Positions 45,575-55,003 of a stretch of 64,000 nucleotides of DNA are shown in pieces. This DNA comes from Planctomycetota bacterium (GTDB lineage Bacteria > Planctomycetota > UBA1135 > UBA2386): the NCBI GenBank assembly GCA_016872675.1, contig VGZG01000005.1, positions 1-64,000 on the forward strand, read 5' to 3'. Numbering within the stretch: position 1 is the stretch's first letter; every line of letters begins with the position of its first letter. A program made the translations under genes and the position numbers. The notes below the pieces were generated by a model, which saw only the letters and a program-made list of their open reading frames with translations, was not told where the DNA came from and made no database searches.

Positions 45575-47647
45575 TCAGCCACCCAGCGGCTGCAGCCAGG
45601 ACACGTCTTCGAACGGCACGTCCATCTTGACGTTGCCGTACTCGACCGTCACTTGCTCGCGCACGCGGTCGACCTTGTGCACGCCGGCGAGGCGCCGCCA
45701 GCGCGGCAAGAACACCTGGTCGCCCTTCTTCAGGGCATAGCAGAACGCCATGCGGCGGCGGTGCAGCGCCGCCTGCTTCAGCAACCCATCGACGATGCCC
45801 TTCAGCGCCCGCGCCCGCTCGCCGTGGACGCCGGGCGCGCTCTGCAGAGCAGTCACCGGCTCCTGTAGCGCCGCGTGGGCCCGGCGCAGTTCCGTCTCGA
45901 CCACGCCGTCGGCCTCTTCCTGCAGCCAGGTCTCCTTGCGCACGGCGTCGGCGAGCCGGCCATCCAGTTGCGTCTTCTGCTCGGCGACCGCGCGCGACAG
46001 GTCGGCGGTCTTCTGCCGGTCGGCTTCGGCGTCGCGGCGGGCGACCTGCACGCGCTCGATCAAATTGTCGAGCGTACGGTCGCGCTTGCCGAGCAGTTCG
46101 CGCGCCCGCGCCACCACCGCCGTCGGCATGCCAACGCGGCTGGCGATGTCGAGCGCATGGCTGTTGCCGGGGATGCCGAGGTCCAGGCGGTAGAGCGGCC
46201 GCAGCGTCGCGCCGTCGAACGCCATCGAGCCGTTCTCGGCGCCTTCGTGCCGGTAGGCGAAGTCCTTGAGGCGACCGAGGTGCGTCGTCACCACGGCGAA
46301 CGCCCGCGCCGCGAGCAACGCCTCGAGAACCGCGTAGCCGAGCACGCTACCCTCCTCGGGATCGGTGCCGGCGCCCAGTTCGTCGAGCAACACGAGCGCA
46401 CGCGCCGACGCGTGCTGCAGGCAACGCGCGATCCGCTGCACGTGCGAGCTGAACGTCGACAAGTTCTGCGTGATCGCCTGTTCGTCGCCGATGTCGGCCT
46501 GCACCGCGCCGAAGAACGGGAACTGCGCGCCCTCGTTCGCCGGCACCGGCACGCCGCTGATGGCCATCAGGGCCAATAGGCCGATGGTCTTGAGCACGAC
46601 GGTCTTGCCGCCCGTGTTCGGGCCGGTGACGACGAGCAGATGGTGCGGGTCGCCGAGCGCCACCGCGAGCGGCACGACCTGCACGGTCGCCGCATCGCGC
46701 CGCATCGACAACAGCGGATGGCGGGCCCCGACGATGCGCAGCGGGCCGTCCGTGACGATGCGCGGGATCGTGAAGCCACCGGCGAGCAGCCGCGCCTGCG
46801 CCTGCAGCAGGTCGGCCACCGCCACGAACTCGACGCCAGCGAGGACTTCGCGGTCGCTCTGGCGCAGCCCGCGCGCGGCGCCGGCGAGCACGACGTTGAC
46901 CTCGCGCCGCTCGGCCACCTGCGCGTCGGCCAGCCGATCGGCGGCTTCGATCACGGCCTCGGGCTCGACGAACAGCGTGGCGCCGGTGGCGCTGCGGTCG
47001 TGCAGCACGCCGCCGACCTTGTTGCGGCTGTCGGCCTTGACCTGCAGCGCCGGTCGGCCATGGCGCCACACCGGCTCGGGCGCCTGCAGGTGCTTGCGCA
47101 GCTCCGCCGACGCCAGCACGGACGCCAGGATCGCGTCGACCTGCGCCTTCGCCTGCTCGATCTCGCGGCGCACGTCGGCGAGCTTCCGCGACGCCGAGTC
47201 GAGCACCTCGCCGCGGTCGTCGACGATCTGCTCCAGGTCATGCACGAGGTCGCCGAGGTCGGGCGCGTCCGCGGCGAACTCGCACAGCGACGGCGCGCCG
47301 GCGCGAAACCAGACACGGCACCGCTCGGCCGCCCGCAGCAGTCGCTTGCAGTCGGCGAGATCCTTGGCCTGCACGACGTGCTCGCCGCCGAGGAACGGCA
47401 GCAGCCACGAGCGCACGTCGACCGCGCCGGCGAGCGGCAGTTCGGTCCGCTCCGCGAGTCGCGCTGCCAGCGCCGCCGTCGCCTCGAGGCGGCGGGCGGC
47501 CGCCTCAGCGCTCGCCAACGGCCCGAGCGCGGCGACGGCCGAACGGCCGACCGGCGTCGCCAGCCGTTCGGTCAGCAGCGCGCGCACGACGTGGAACTCG
47601 AGCGCCTCCAGGTCGTAGGCGCGCGCGGGATCGTTGGCTGCGGTCAT
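45575..47647 (-). CDS. mutS2: MutS2 (RqcU-like) ATPase without Smr domain
   Basis: A 690-residue MutS2 homologue. It has the core/lever region, the ABC-type Walker A GPNTGGKT (about 342-349), Walker B LVLLDELGAGTDPEEG and the H-loop THLGRL. A coiled-coil segment rich in AEADRQKTADL and a KOW-like end (KKGDQVFLPRWRRLAG) follow. The usual C-terminal Smr nuclease domain (about 80 residues) is missing: the protein stops after the KOW part. MutS2 splits collided ribosomes in Bacillus and suppresses recombination in Helicobacter. The ATG at 47647 is preferred over an upstream TTG. A cystathionine lyase gene diverges 50 bases away. Confidence 0.9.
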   Translation of the reverse strand: MTAANDPARAYDLEALEFHVVRALLTERLATPVGRSAVAALGPLASAEAAARRLEATAALAARLAERTELPLAGAVDVRSWLLPFLGGEHVVQAKDLADCKRLLRAAERCRVWFRAGAPSLCEFAADAPDLGDLVHDLEQIVDDRGEVLDSASRKLADVRREIEQAKAQVDAILASVLASAELRKHLQAPEPVWRHGRPALQVKADSRNKVGGVLHDRSATGATLFVEPEAVIEAADRLADAQVAERREVNVVLAGAARGLRQSDREVLAGVEFVAVADLLQAQARLLAGGFTIPRIVTDGPLRIVGARHPLLSMRRDAATVQVVPLAVALGDPHHLLVVTGPNTGGKTVVLKTIGLLALMAISGVPVPANEGAQFPFFGAVQADIGDEQAITQNLSTFSSHVQRIARCLQHASARALVLLDELGAGTDPEEGSVLGYAVLEALLAARAFAVVTTHLGRLKDFAYRHEGAENGSMAFDGATLRPLYRLDLGIPGNSHALDIASRVGMPTAVVARARELLGKRDRTLDNLIERVQVARRDAEADRQKTADLSRAVAEQKTQLDGRLADAVRKETWLQEEADGVVETELRRAHAALQEPVTALQSAPGVHGERARALKGIVDGLLKQAALHRRRMAFCYALKKGDQVFLPRWRRLAGVHKVDRVREQVTVEYGNVKMDVPFEDVSWLQPLGG

Positions 47648-47697
47648 GGCGCGCAAGATGTTGCCGACGCGGGCGCAGATGTAAACTCACCGCCCCG

Positions 47698-48861
47698 ATG
47701 AAGAGTTCGCACAACCCAGGCTTCGGCACCAAGGCGATCCACGCCGGCCAATCCCCCGATCCCACCACTGGCGCGATCATGACGCCGGTCTTTCAGACCA
47801 GCACCTACGTGCAGGAGGCCCCGGGCAAGAACAAGGGCTACGACTACTCGCGGTCGCACAACCCAACGCGCACGGCGCTCGAGCAGAACCTCGCGGCGCT
47901 CGAGGGCGGTCGCTTCGGCCTCGGCTTCGCAAGCGGCATGGCGGCGATCCACTGCGTGCTCAACCTGCTGCAGACAGGCGACCACGTCATCGCTGGCAAC
48001 GACCTGTACGGCGGCACCTACCGCATCATCAAAACGCTGTACGAGAAGTTCGGCGTGGCGACGACGTTCGTCGATCTCACCGACCACGCGCAGCTGCAGG
48101 GCGCCTTCCGGCCGAACACCAAGCTGGTGATGCTCGAGACGCCAACCAACCCGCTGCTGCGTTGCTTCGACCTCACGGCGATCGCGGCGATCTGCAAGCA
48201 GCGCGGCGCGCTGGCCTTCGCCGACAACACCTTCGCGACGCCGTACCTGCAGAACCCGCTGGCCCACGGCTGGGACGTGGTCGTGCACTCGACGACGAAG
48301 TACCTCGGCGGCCACAGCGACGTCGTCGGCGGTGCGCTGATCAGCAACGATGAGGCGCTGCACAAGCGGCTCGCGCACTTCCAGAACAGCTGCGGCGGCA
48401 CGCCGGGGCCGATGGACTGCTTTCTGGTGCTGCGCGGCACCAAGACGCTGCACGTCCGCATGGACCGGCACTGCCAGAACGCGCTCGCCGTCGCCCGCTG
48501 GCTCGAGTCGCATCCGAAGGTCGCGCGGGTCTTCTACCCGTGGCTGCCGAGCCACCCGCAGCACGCGATCGCCAAGAAGCAGATGCGCGCCGGCGGCGGC
48601 ATGGTGTCGGTCGAGCTGAAGGCGACCGTGGCGCAGGCAATGGACGTCTGCTCGTCGTTCGAGGTCTTCTCGCTCGCGGAGAGCCTGGGCGGCGTCGAGA
48701 GCCTGGTCGACCACCCGGCGTCGATGACGCACGCGTCGATCCCGGCGGCGACCCGACGCGCGTCAGGACTCGAAGACGGCCTGGTCCGGCTGTCGGTGGG
48801 CATCGAGGACGAGGCCGACCTGATCGCCGACCTCGACCGCGCGCTCGGTCGCCTGAAGTGA
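47698..48861 (+). CDS. Cystathionine gamma-lyase / gamma-synthase family PLP enzyme
   Basis: The 387-residue fold-type I PLP enzyme has the Cys/Met metabolism family hallmarks: cofactor Lys201 in STTKYLGGHSD, Asp176 in ADNTFATP, the SRSHNPTR cofactor-phosphate segment, and the C-terminal VRLSVGIEDEADLIADL. It probably cleaves cystathionine to cysteine, completing transsulfuration with the cystathionine beta-synthase at 214-1575, though a synthase role cannot be excluded from sequence. It reads away from mutS2 with 50 bases between starts. Confidence 0.88.
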   Translation: MKSSHNPGFGTKAIHAGQSPDPTTGAIMTPVFQTSTYVQEAPGKNKGYDYSRSHNPTRTALEQNLAALEGGRFGLGFASGMAAIHCVLNLLQTGDHVIAGNDLYGGTYRIIKTLYEKFGVATTFVDLTDHAQLQGAFRPNTKLVMLETPTNPLLRCFDLTAIAAICKQRGALAFADNTFATPYLQNPLAHGWDVVVHSTTKYLGGHSDVVGGALISNDEALHKRLAHFQNSCGGTPGPMDCFLVLRGTKTLHVRMDRHCQNALAVARWLESHPKVARVFYPWLPSHPQHAIAKKQMRAGGGMVSVELKATVAQAMDVCSSFEVFSLAESLGGVESLVDHPASMTHASIPAATRRASGLEDGLVRLSVGIEDEADLIADLDRALGRLK

Positions 48862-48877
48862 CGGGCGCGCGCTGGCT

Positions 48878-49258
48878 TCAGACCGACCCGTGCGCTTCGC
48901 CGGGTGCGGCTTTCTTGGCCTTCGGCGCCGGCGCGTCATCATCGTCATCGTCCAGCGACAGATCGCCGATGTCCTCGCCCGACACCTTCTTGCGCATCAA
49001 GCGGCCGACCTTGAACTTGACGATGCGCTTGGCCGGCACCGGCACCTTCTCCAAGGTGCGCGGGTTTTGCGCCAGTCGGGCCGCGCGCTCGCGCGACTCG
49101 AACACGCCGAACTCACGGAACTCCAGCCGGTTGCCTTCGGCCAACTCGTCGATGATCGAGTTGAGGAAGGACTGGATCACGTCCTTCGCCACCACCTTGG
49201 TAACGCCGGTCTTCTCGGCGATGCGATGGACCAGCTCTTTCTTCGTGACGGTCTTCAC
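48878..49258 (-). CDS. HU/IHF-family DNA-binding protein with charged tail
   Basis: The GTG at 49258 has a perfect AGGAGG eight bases upstream and begins VKTVTKKELVHRIAEKTGV, so this decides the start; a longer frame upstream lacks a ribosome site. The 126-residue protein has the HU helix pair and the beta-arm GVFESRERAARLAQNPRT (IHF/HU loop with NP). A tail follows with six consecutive aspartates and a KAKKAAP segment. It bends DNA as a dimer and may organise the nucleoid. The tail is unlike E. coli HU and could modulate DNA binding. Confidence 0.9.
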   Translation of the reverse strand: MKTVTKKELVHRIAEKTGVTKVVAKDVIQSFLNSIIDELAEGNRLEFREFGVFESRERAARLAQNPRTLEKVPVPAKRIVKFKVGRLMRKKVSGEDIGDLSLDDDDDDAPAPKAKKAAPGEAHGSV

Positions 49259-49351
49259 TTGCAGACCTCCTGGACGAGACGTGGCGCCGGACTCCCCACT
49301 GGACTTCGGGCGCATCAAGTGGCGGCAAATCCTACCTTTGCGAGCGACCTA

Positions 49352-50026
49352 GTGACAAGCATCCCCAGCGCTCTCCACGAAGTCTGCACGGATCCGTCGT
49401 GGCCGGATTGGGCGCCGGGACTCCCGCCGCTGGCAGCGCTCGCCTCGCGCCGGCTCGGCGCGGTGATCACGGACCACCGCACCTCGTTCGTGCGCGCGCA
49501 CTCTTCGGCGTCGGGCACGGTCTACGCAAAGACTTACGAATACCAGACTTGGGGCAGCCGATTGCGCGATTTTGGACGCCGTACCGGCCCGTGCGCCGCA
49601 CCGCGGGCCGTGCGCGAGTTCGCCGCGCTGCAGTGGCTGCGCAACCACGGCTTCGCGGCGCCGACCCCGTTGGTGGCCGCCGTGGCGCGCTCTGCCGGGT
49701 TCGTCACGCAGGCGCTCTTGGTGACGGCCGCTTGGGCGGGCAAACCCGCGGACGCGCTGTTCCCGACGCTCGACGCGCCAGAACGCAGAACCCTGCGCGC
49801 TGCCATCGAAGACCTGCTGCACGCCCTGCACGCGCAAGGGTTCCGCGATGGCAACTTCGACTTGCGCAACCTGCTGGCCAGCCCGACGGCGTCGGGCTGG
49901 CGGATCGCCAAGCTCGATTCGCCGCGCTTTCGTCTCGTCACCCCAGGCCCTCGCCGCGATGCACTGGCCGCAGCCGATTGGCGGCGGGTGACGCCGCAAC
50001 TCGACGCGTGGACGTCGCCGCGCTGA
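49352..50026 (+). CDS. Kdo/WaaP-type lipopolysaccharide kinase homologue
   Basis: The most likely start is the GTG at 49352, giving 224 residues. An ATP-lysine region (GTVYAKTYEY) and a loop GFRDGNFDLRNLL are visible, as in small eukaryotic-type kinases of the WaaP/KdkA group. The loop appears to have Asn where the catalytic Asp of HxD is expected, so it may be inactive or a divergent kinase. Family members phosphorylate heptose or Kdo of lipid A cores. No lipopolysaccharide gene is adjacent. It meets the TPR lipoprotein gene tail to tail, three bases apart. Confidence 0.55.
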   Translation: MTSIPSALHEVCTDPSWPDWAPGLPPLAALASRRLGAVITDHRTSFVRAHSSASGTVYAKTYEYQTWGSRLRDFGRRTGPCAAPRAVREFAALQWLRNHGFAAPTPLVAAVARSAGFVTQALLVTAAWAGKPADALFPTLDAPERRTLRAAIEDLLHALHAQGFRDGNFDLRNLLASPTASGWRIAKLDSPRFRLVTPGPRRDALAAADWRRVTPQLDAWTSPR

Positions 50027-50029
50027 AAC

Positions 50030-51109
50030 TCAGTCGATCGCGGGCCAGCGCAGCTCGTCGATTCGCGCCGGCACGGGCGGCTCCGGCCCGAGCAACGCGG
50101 CGATGCGGCCCATGCGGAAGGGCACGCCCAACGCGCGTTCGTACTGCTCAACGCCGTCAGCCGTCGCGGGGCCGTCGAGGAAGTGACGAAACGCGGCGCG
50201 CGCCACCGGCCAGAACCGCCGCCGCGCCGCCTCGTCGCGCGGAACGACCTCGTAATACAACAGCCCGAGGTTGAGCGCCGCTCCAGTCGCCTGCGGCCGC
50301 GCGCGCAGCGCCGCGACGTAGGCCTCGGCGCTCTGCTCGTATTGACCGAGCCGCCAACACGCCGCAGCGCGGTCCATCCGCACGTCGGGATCGTCGGGCA
50401 GACTCGCCTCGACGCGCTGCAGGTACGGCAGCGCCTCCTTCGTGCGGCCGAGGTCGTAGAGCAGCAAGCGCACGAACGCGCGATTGGCCGCGAGGTCGTC
50501 GGGCCGCGCCGCGAGGTAGGCGCGGAAATCGACGACGGCCTCACGACCGCGGCCGAGATCGCCCAGCGCTTGGGCGCGCTCGAGGCAAGCCTCCCAAAGC
50601 TCCGGCTCGGCGCGGAGCGCGGCGGTGTAGGCGTCGATCGCGGCCAGCGCGCGGCCCTGGCCGCGCGCCAACCGCGCCTGCGACAAGCGCGCCCAAGCGA
50701 ACTTCGGGTACTTGCCGACGAGTTCGGCGAGCGCGGCGTTCTGCGCGTAGGCCGTCGGCAGCAGCCGCGCCTTGCAGTACGCCGGCACCGCCGTGCCGTC
50801 GTCGGCGAGCCGCTCGTAAAAGCCCGTCATCGCCACAGCGGTCTCGCCACCGCAGCGCGCCGCCGCGTCCTGGAAGGCGATGTGCGCGCGGACGAAGCCG
50901 GGGCAGCGCTCGACCACGGCGCGCGCGGATGCGACCGCCCCGGCGTCGTCGCCAGCGGCGATGGCGGCGGTGGCGCGCGCCCAATCAGCAAGCGCCGCAG
51001 GATCCTGGCACGCGCCAGCCACGACGGGATCTTGCGGCGCGCCGGCGCACGCGGCCACGATCAGGGCGCCGAGCCACTTCGCACGATGGACGATCAGCCG
51101 TCGGCGCAT
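50030..51109 (-). CDS. TPR lipoprotein
   Basis: A 359-residue product with lipobox VAAC (LGALIVAACAGAP; lipidated Cys about 21) and at least five TPR helix pairs, for example GQGRALAAIDAYTAALRAEP and RLGQYEQSAEAYVAALRARP. It begins one base after the stop of the upstream lipoprotein gene, so the two are co-transcribed. TPR lipoproteins often scaffold envelope complexes; no partner can be named. Confidence 0.8.
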   Translation of the reverse strand: MRRRLIVHRAKWLGALIVAACAGAPQDPVVAGACQDPAALADWARATAAIAAGDDAGAVASARAVVERCPGFVRAHIAFQDAAARCGGETAVAMTGFYERLADDGTAVPAYCKARLLPTAYAQNAALAELVGKYPKFAWARLSQARLARGQGRALAAIDAYTAALRAEPELWEACLERAQALGDLGRGREAVVDFRAYLAARPDDLAANRAFVRLLLYDLGRTKEALPYLQRVEASLPDDPDVRMDRAAACWRLGQYEQSAEAYVAALRARPQATGAALNLGLLYYEVVPRDEAARRRFWPVARAAFRHFLDGPATADGVEQYERALGVPFRMGRIAALLGPEPPVPARIDELRWPAID

Positions 51110-51110
51110 G

Positions 51111-51623
51111 TCACTGCGGGCGCACCGCGCCGTCCTCGATCACAAAGCCACTGACGTCGCGCGGCGCCGACTTGCCGTCCTGCACCAGCACGATGTCACT
51201 CGCCGTCGCCGCCAGAGTCAGTGGCCGGCGGTCCTCGTAGACGCGGATACGCAGTTGGTTGACGACGCGAAAGCGCGTGCGCGGCGGTGTCTTTGAACCG
51301 TCCGGGATCTCCTGCGTCGCGCCGACCGCGAGCACGAAGGCGTGCTCCGGCGCGCCCGAGCGGTTGGTCCACACGGTCTCGACGAAGCCATCGCCCTGCA
51401 CGCGCGTCAGCGAATGTCGCTGCGGGTCGTGCGCCGGCCGACCGACGTTGCCGTAGAAGTTGCTGGTCAGTTCGATGCGCAGTTCCCTGCAGCCGACCAC
51501 GCGGTCGACGAGGAACGGCGCCAGCAGACGAAACTCGGCCTGGGCGCGCTGCTCGACCGTCGGTGGCGGCGCGCTGCAGGCGGCGACGGCGAGAAGGACG
51601 GGAAGGGTCGCTTGGCGGCGCAT
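51111..51623 (-). CDS. Small conserved-type lipoprotein of unknown function
   Basis: The 170-residue protein has leader RRQATLPVLLAVAAC with a good lipobox. The rest is beta-rich with no recognised motif; it contains RELRIELTSNFYGNVG and a Trp/Gly loop. The ATG at 51623 gives this leader; an upstream frame that begins inside trpS is rejected. It lies between trpS and the TPR lipoprotein in the same direction. Confidence 0.65.
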   Translation of the reverse strand: MRRQATLPVLLAVAACSAPPPTVEQRAQAEFRLLAPFLVDRVVGCRELRIELTSNFYGNVGRPAHDPQRHSLTRVQGDGFVETVWTNRSGAPEHAFVLAVGATQEIPDGSKTPPRTRFRVVNQLRIRVYEDRRPLTLAATASDIVLVQDGKSAPRDVSGFVIEDGAVRPQ

Positions 51624-51645
51624 GGTCGTGGGGTTCGAGACGGAA

Positions 51646-52629
51646 CTAGCCGCGGGCGCGGACACCGATACGGTCGCGCACGATCGCCATCGTCGCTTCG
51701 GCGGCGGCGCGGGCCTTGGCGCCGCCGGCGGCGAGGATCTCGTCGAGTCGGGCAGGGTTGTCGCGCAGGGCGGCAGCGCGCTCGCGGATCGGCCCCTTGA
51801 TCGCCTCCATGTTGGCGCACAGCGTCCTCTTGCAGTCGACGCAGCCGAGTTGGGCGCTGCGGCAGCCGGCGGCGATCTCCTCACGCTGGGCCGCCGGCGT
51901 GAAGAAGCCATGCCACGCGAACATGTTGCAGACCTCGGGCGTGCCCTTGTCCGACTTGCGCAGGCGCGCCGGGTCGGTCTTGGCGCCGCGCAGCTTCTGC
52001 ATCGTCTCGTCGGCGGTCTCGAACAGTCCGACCTCGTTGCCCTTCGACTTCGACATCTTGGCTTCGCCGTCGAGGCCGATGACGCGGGGCGCCTTGCTGC
52101 GCACAGTCTGCGGGTCCGGGAACGTGTCGCCGTAGACGAAGTTGAACCGGCGCAGCGTCTCGCGCGCGAGTTCGAGGTGCTGGTCCTGGTCCTCGCCCAC
52201 CGGCACGCGCTCAGCCCGATAGAGGGCGATGTCGGCGGTCTGCAGGATCGGGTAGGTGAACAGGCCGGCGTTGACGTTCTCCGGCTGCTGCGCGCTCTTG
52301 TCCTTGAACTGCGTCATGCGGTTCAGATCGCCGAGCGGCGTCAGACAGGTCAGGATCCAGCCGAGCTCGGCGTGCTGCGGCACGTCGGACTGCACGAACA
52401 ACGTCGCGCGCTCCGGATCGACGCCGCTGGCCAGCATGCCGATCGCGACTTCGCGCACGTTGCGCCGCAGATCCTCGGCCTTGGGCCGCTGCGTCAGCGC
52501 GTGCAGGTCAACGACGCAGAAGAACGACTCGTACTGCTGCTGCAACTCGACGAAGTTGACGAGCGCGCCGAGGTAGTTGCCGATGTGCAGGGCGCCGGTC
52601 GGCTGGATGCCGGACATGGTGCGGACCAT
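51646..52629 (-). CDS. trpS: Tryptophanyl-tRNA synthetase
   Basis: The 327-residue class I synthetase has HIGH-type SGIQPTGALHIGNYLGAL and KMSKSKGN. The tryptophan/ATP site segment GEDQDQHLELARETLRRFN is typical of bacterial TrpRS. It charges the tRNA-Trp gene found at 43024-43099. The start is the ATG at 52629; another ATG four codons on is possible. It is 22 bases upstream of the small lipoprotein gene on the same strand. Confidence 0.95.
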   Translation of the reverse strand: MVRTMSGIQPTGALHIGNYLGALVNFVELQQQYESFFCVVDLHALTQRPKAEDLRRNVREVAIGMLASGVDPERATLFVQSDVPQHAELGWILTCLTPLGDLNRMTQFKDKSAQQPENVNAGLFTYPILQTADIALYRAERVPVGEDQDQHLELARETLRRFNFVYGDTFPDPQTVRSKAPRVIGLDGEAKMSKSKGNEVGLFETADETMQKLRGAKTDPARLRKSDKGTPEVCNMFAWHGFFTPAAQREEIAAGCRSAQLGCVDCKRTLCANMEAIKGPIRERAAALRDNPARLDEILAAGGAKARAAAEATMAIVRDRIGVRARG

Positions 52630-52766
52630 GCCAACGGTATACAGGAGCCGCCGTGCCGGCGACAAAGGTCGCATCGCCGCGCCGCCGATCGCGCTGAGCG
52701 GCGCTTCTCGCGCGCGAACGCCGCGTTGGCGCGCCGCACCCCAGCTCCGCTATCCTCCGTTCCTTC

Positions 52767-54209
52767 ATGCGGCTGCGCCCAGCCCTCGCCCTCGCGGCCT
52801 TGCTCGCGACCAGCGCCTGCGCGCTGGCCCCGCGCGAACTCAACCTCGCGCCGGTGTGGTTCCACCGGCTCGACGACAACGGCAGCATGCTGGAGTGGGA
52901 CGCGGTCTGGCCGCTGCTGCACTACGAGCGCACGCCGGCGGGCGGCGACGATCTGCGCGTCCGGCCGTTCTGGCGGCGCGTCACCGAACCGGGCGTCGAG
53001 GACGCGGTCGAGCACCAGTTTCTCTGGCCGTTCGGCCGCGTGCGCAGCTACCCCGACGAGACGGCGGCGCGGCTGTGGCCGCTGTGGAGCTGGCGCAGCC
53101 GGCCCAACGAGGAGGGCACGCGCGACGTCGACTGGTACGCGCTGTTCCCGCTCTTCTGGGGTGGCGACTCAGCGGACGACCGCGAGGACTACTTCGCCTT
53201 CCTGCCGTTCTTCGCCGACATCCCGGACTTCCTGACCTACGACCGCTTCCGGACGTTCCTGTTCCCGCTGTGGGTCGGGCTCGACAAGGGCGGCCACAGC
53301 CATGACCTGTTCTTTTGGCCGCTCGTCGGCGCCAGCCACTGCGCCGATACCGAGCACCGCTGGTGCCGCGTGCTGCCGTTCTTCGGCGTCGACGTCGCGC
53401 CGGGCCGGCACGACCGCCGCTCGATCCTGTGGCCGTTCTTCACCTGGAGCACCGAGAACGAAGACGCCGCCGGCGGGCCGGTGAAGAGCTTCCTGTTCTG
53501 GCCATTCTTCGGTTGGCGCACCGGCCCCGAAGTCTCCGGCTGGACGGCGCTGTGGCCATTCTTCTCGCACGTCGAGAAGGCGAACCAATTCGGCTCGACG
53601 ACGATCCTCTGGCCGTTCTTCAAGTCGGCGTGGAACCGGAGCGACGACGACCTCAAGCAGTGGTGGCTGTGGCCGCTCGTAGGCCGCGTCGAGGCGACCA
53701 ACCAGCGCGCCTGGACGTTCGCCTGGCCGATCATCTGGTGGCGGCAATACGACGATCTCGACGGCTTCGTCGACCAGCAATGGATCGTGCCGTTCTTCTG
53801 GCGGATCGTGCAGCAAGCCAAGACCGGCGAGCGCGAGAGCTACGTCAAGCTCTGGCCGTTCTTCCACCGCAGCCAGAAGCGCAACCCCAATGGCGCGCAC
53901 ACCGGCGGCGAGTGGAGCGTGCTGTCGATCTGGCCGTGGCGCGACGGCAACGCCACCGGCTTCGAGGAGGCGTGGGGCTGGCTGTTCGAGCTCGCCCGCG
54001 GCGTGCGCCGGGCGATCGATGACCGCGGCGTCGACGTGGCCGGCCGGCTGTTCACCGCCCGCACGCGCGCGAGCGGCACGACCGCTAGCGTGCCCTTCCT
54101 CGGCAGCTACGAAGAGGATCGCGCTGGCGCACGGACGCTGCGGCTGTTCCAGTTCCTGCCGATCCCGCTGGGCGGCGGCGACGACGCCCGGGCGGAGCCC
54201 CCTCGATGA
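52767..54209 (+). CDS. WPFF-repeat lipoprotein upstream of an Mla-type cluster
   Basis: The 480-residue product starts with a hydrophobic leader ending SAC (Cys18) and then repeats a short aromatic motif, Trp-Pro-Phe-Phe or a close variant (FPLF, LPFF, VPFF), about twenty times: near residues 48, 66, 87, 104, 128, 146, 166, 184, 203, 222, 245, 263, 282, 302, 320, 341, 363, 389, 442 and 464. Spacing is mostly 17-24 residues, and the segments between are polar. This looks like beta-strands of a repeat fold, perhaps an outer-membrane or lipid-binding sheet. Its stop codon overlaps the next ATG (54206, ATGA), so it is translationally coupled to the MlaE-like gene. No known family recognised. Confidence 0.75.
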   Translation: MRLRPALALAALLATSACALAPRELNLAPVWFHRLDDNGSMLEWDAVWPLLHYERTPAGGDDLRVRPFWRRVTEPGVEDAVEHQFLWPFGRVRSYPDETAARLWPLWSWRSRPNEEGTRDVDWYALFPLFWGGDSADDREDYFAFLPFFADIPDFLTYDRFRTFLFPLWVGLDKGGHSHDLFFWPLVGASHCADTEHRWCRVLPFFGVDVAPGRHDRRSILWPFFTWSTENEDAAGGPVKSFLFWPFFGWRTGPEVSGWTALWPFFSHVEKANQFGSTTILWPFFKSAWNRSDDDLKQWWLWPLVGRVEATNQRAWTFAWPIIWWRQYDDLDGFVDQQWIVPFFWRIVQQAKTGERESYVKLWPFFHRSQKRNPNGAHTGGEWSVLSIWPWRDGNATGFEEAWGWLFELARGVRRAIDDRGVDVAGRLFTARTRASGTTASVPFLGSYEEDRAGARTLRLFQFLPIPLGGGDDARAEPPR

Positions 54210-55003
54210 ACCCGCTCGCCCACATCGGCAGCTTCGCGCTGCGGCGCGCCGACCGCGCCGGCTACGTCTGCGACCTGCTGGTGCGCACGGTCCTGTGCCT
54301 GCCGCGGGTCCGGCGGCGCTGGCGCTTCCTGCTCGACACCGCCTTCAACGCCGGCGTGCGCACGCTGCCGGTGACCATGGTCGTCGCCGCGTTCGCCGGC
54401 GCGATCCTGGCGATGCAGACGGGCATCGAACTGCGGCGCTTCGGCGACACCGCCGTGCTCGGCACCATCACGGCGCTGTCGATGTGCCGCGAAATGGGCC
54501 CGTTCATCACCGGCGTGATCCTCGCCGCCACCGTCGGCAGCTCGATCGCCGCGGAGCTCGGCACGATGACGGTCAGCGACGAAGTCACCGCGCTCGAGGT
54601 CATGTCGGTCGACCCCGTCGATTACCTCGTGCTGCCGCGCATGATCGCGATGGCGGTGATGTGCCCGGTGATCACCGTGCTCTCCGACCTGATCGGCATC
54701 TACGGCGGCAGCGTCGTCGCCGAGTTCAACCTCGGCGTCAGCCCGACCCTCTATTGGGTCAGCGCCAGGGAGGCCCTCACCTCGTCGGGCATGCTGCTGC
54801 CCAAGGAGGTCTACGTCGGGCTGCTCAAGTCGTTCATCTTCGGCGTCGTGATCGCGACCGTGAGCTGCGCCGCCGGCCTGCGAGCCAGCGGTGGCGCGCT
54901 CAGCGTCGGTCTCGCCGTGCAGGCCGCCGTGCGCGACTCGGTGATCCTGATCATCGTGCTCGGCTTCATCGTCACCTGGTTCTTCTACTTTCTCGCCGGA
55001 TGA
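54206..55003 (+). CDS. MlaE-family ABC permease
   Basis: A 265-residue polytopic protein with the MlaE/YrbE conserved core (LSMCREMGPFITGVILAA then SSIAAELGTMTV) and about five membrane spans. It forms the inner-membrane channel of MCE-type lipid transporters, here with the MlaF-like and MlaD-like proteins encoded next. The stop TGA overlaps the following ATG at 55000. Confidence 0.92.
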   Translation: MNPLAHIGSFALRRADRAGYVCDLLVRTVLCLPRVRRRWRFLLDTAFNAGVRTLPVTMVVAAFAGAILAMQTGIELRRFGDTAVLGTITALSMCREMGPFITGVILAATVGSSIAAELGTMTVSDEVTALEVMSVDPVDYLVLPRMIAMAVMCPVITVLSDLIGIYGGSVVAEFNLGVSPTLYWVSAREALTSSGMLLPKEVYVGLLKSFIFGVVIATVSCAAGLRASGGALSVGLAVQAAVRDSVILIIVLGFIVTWFFYFLAG

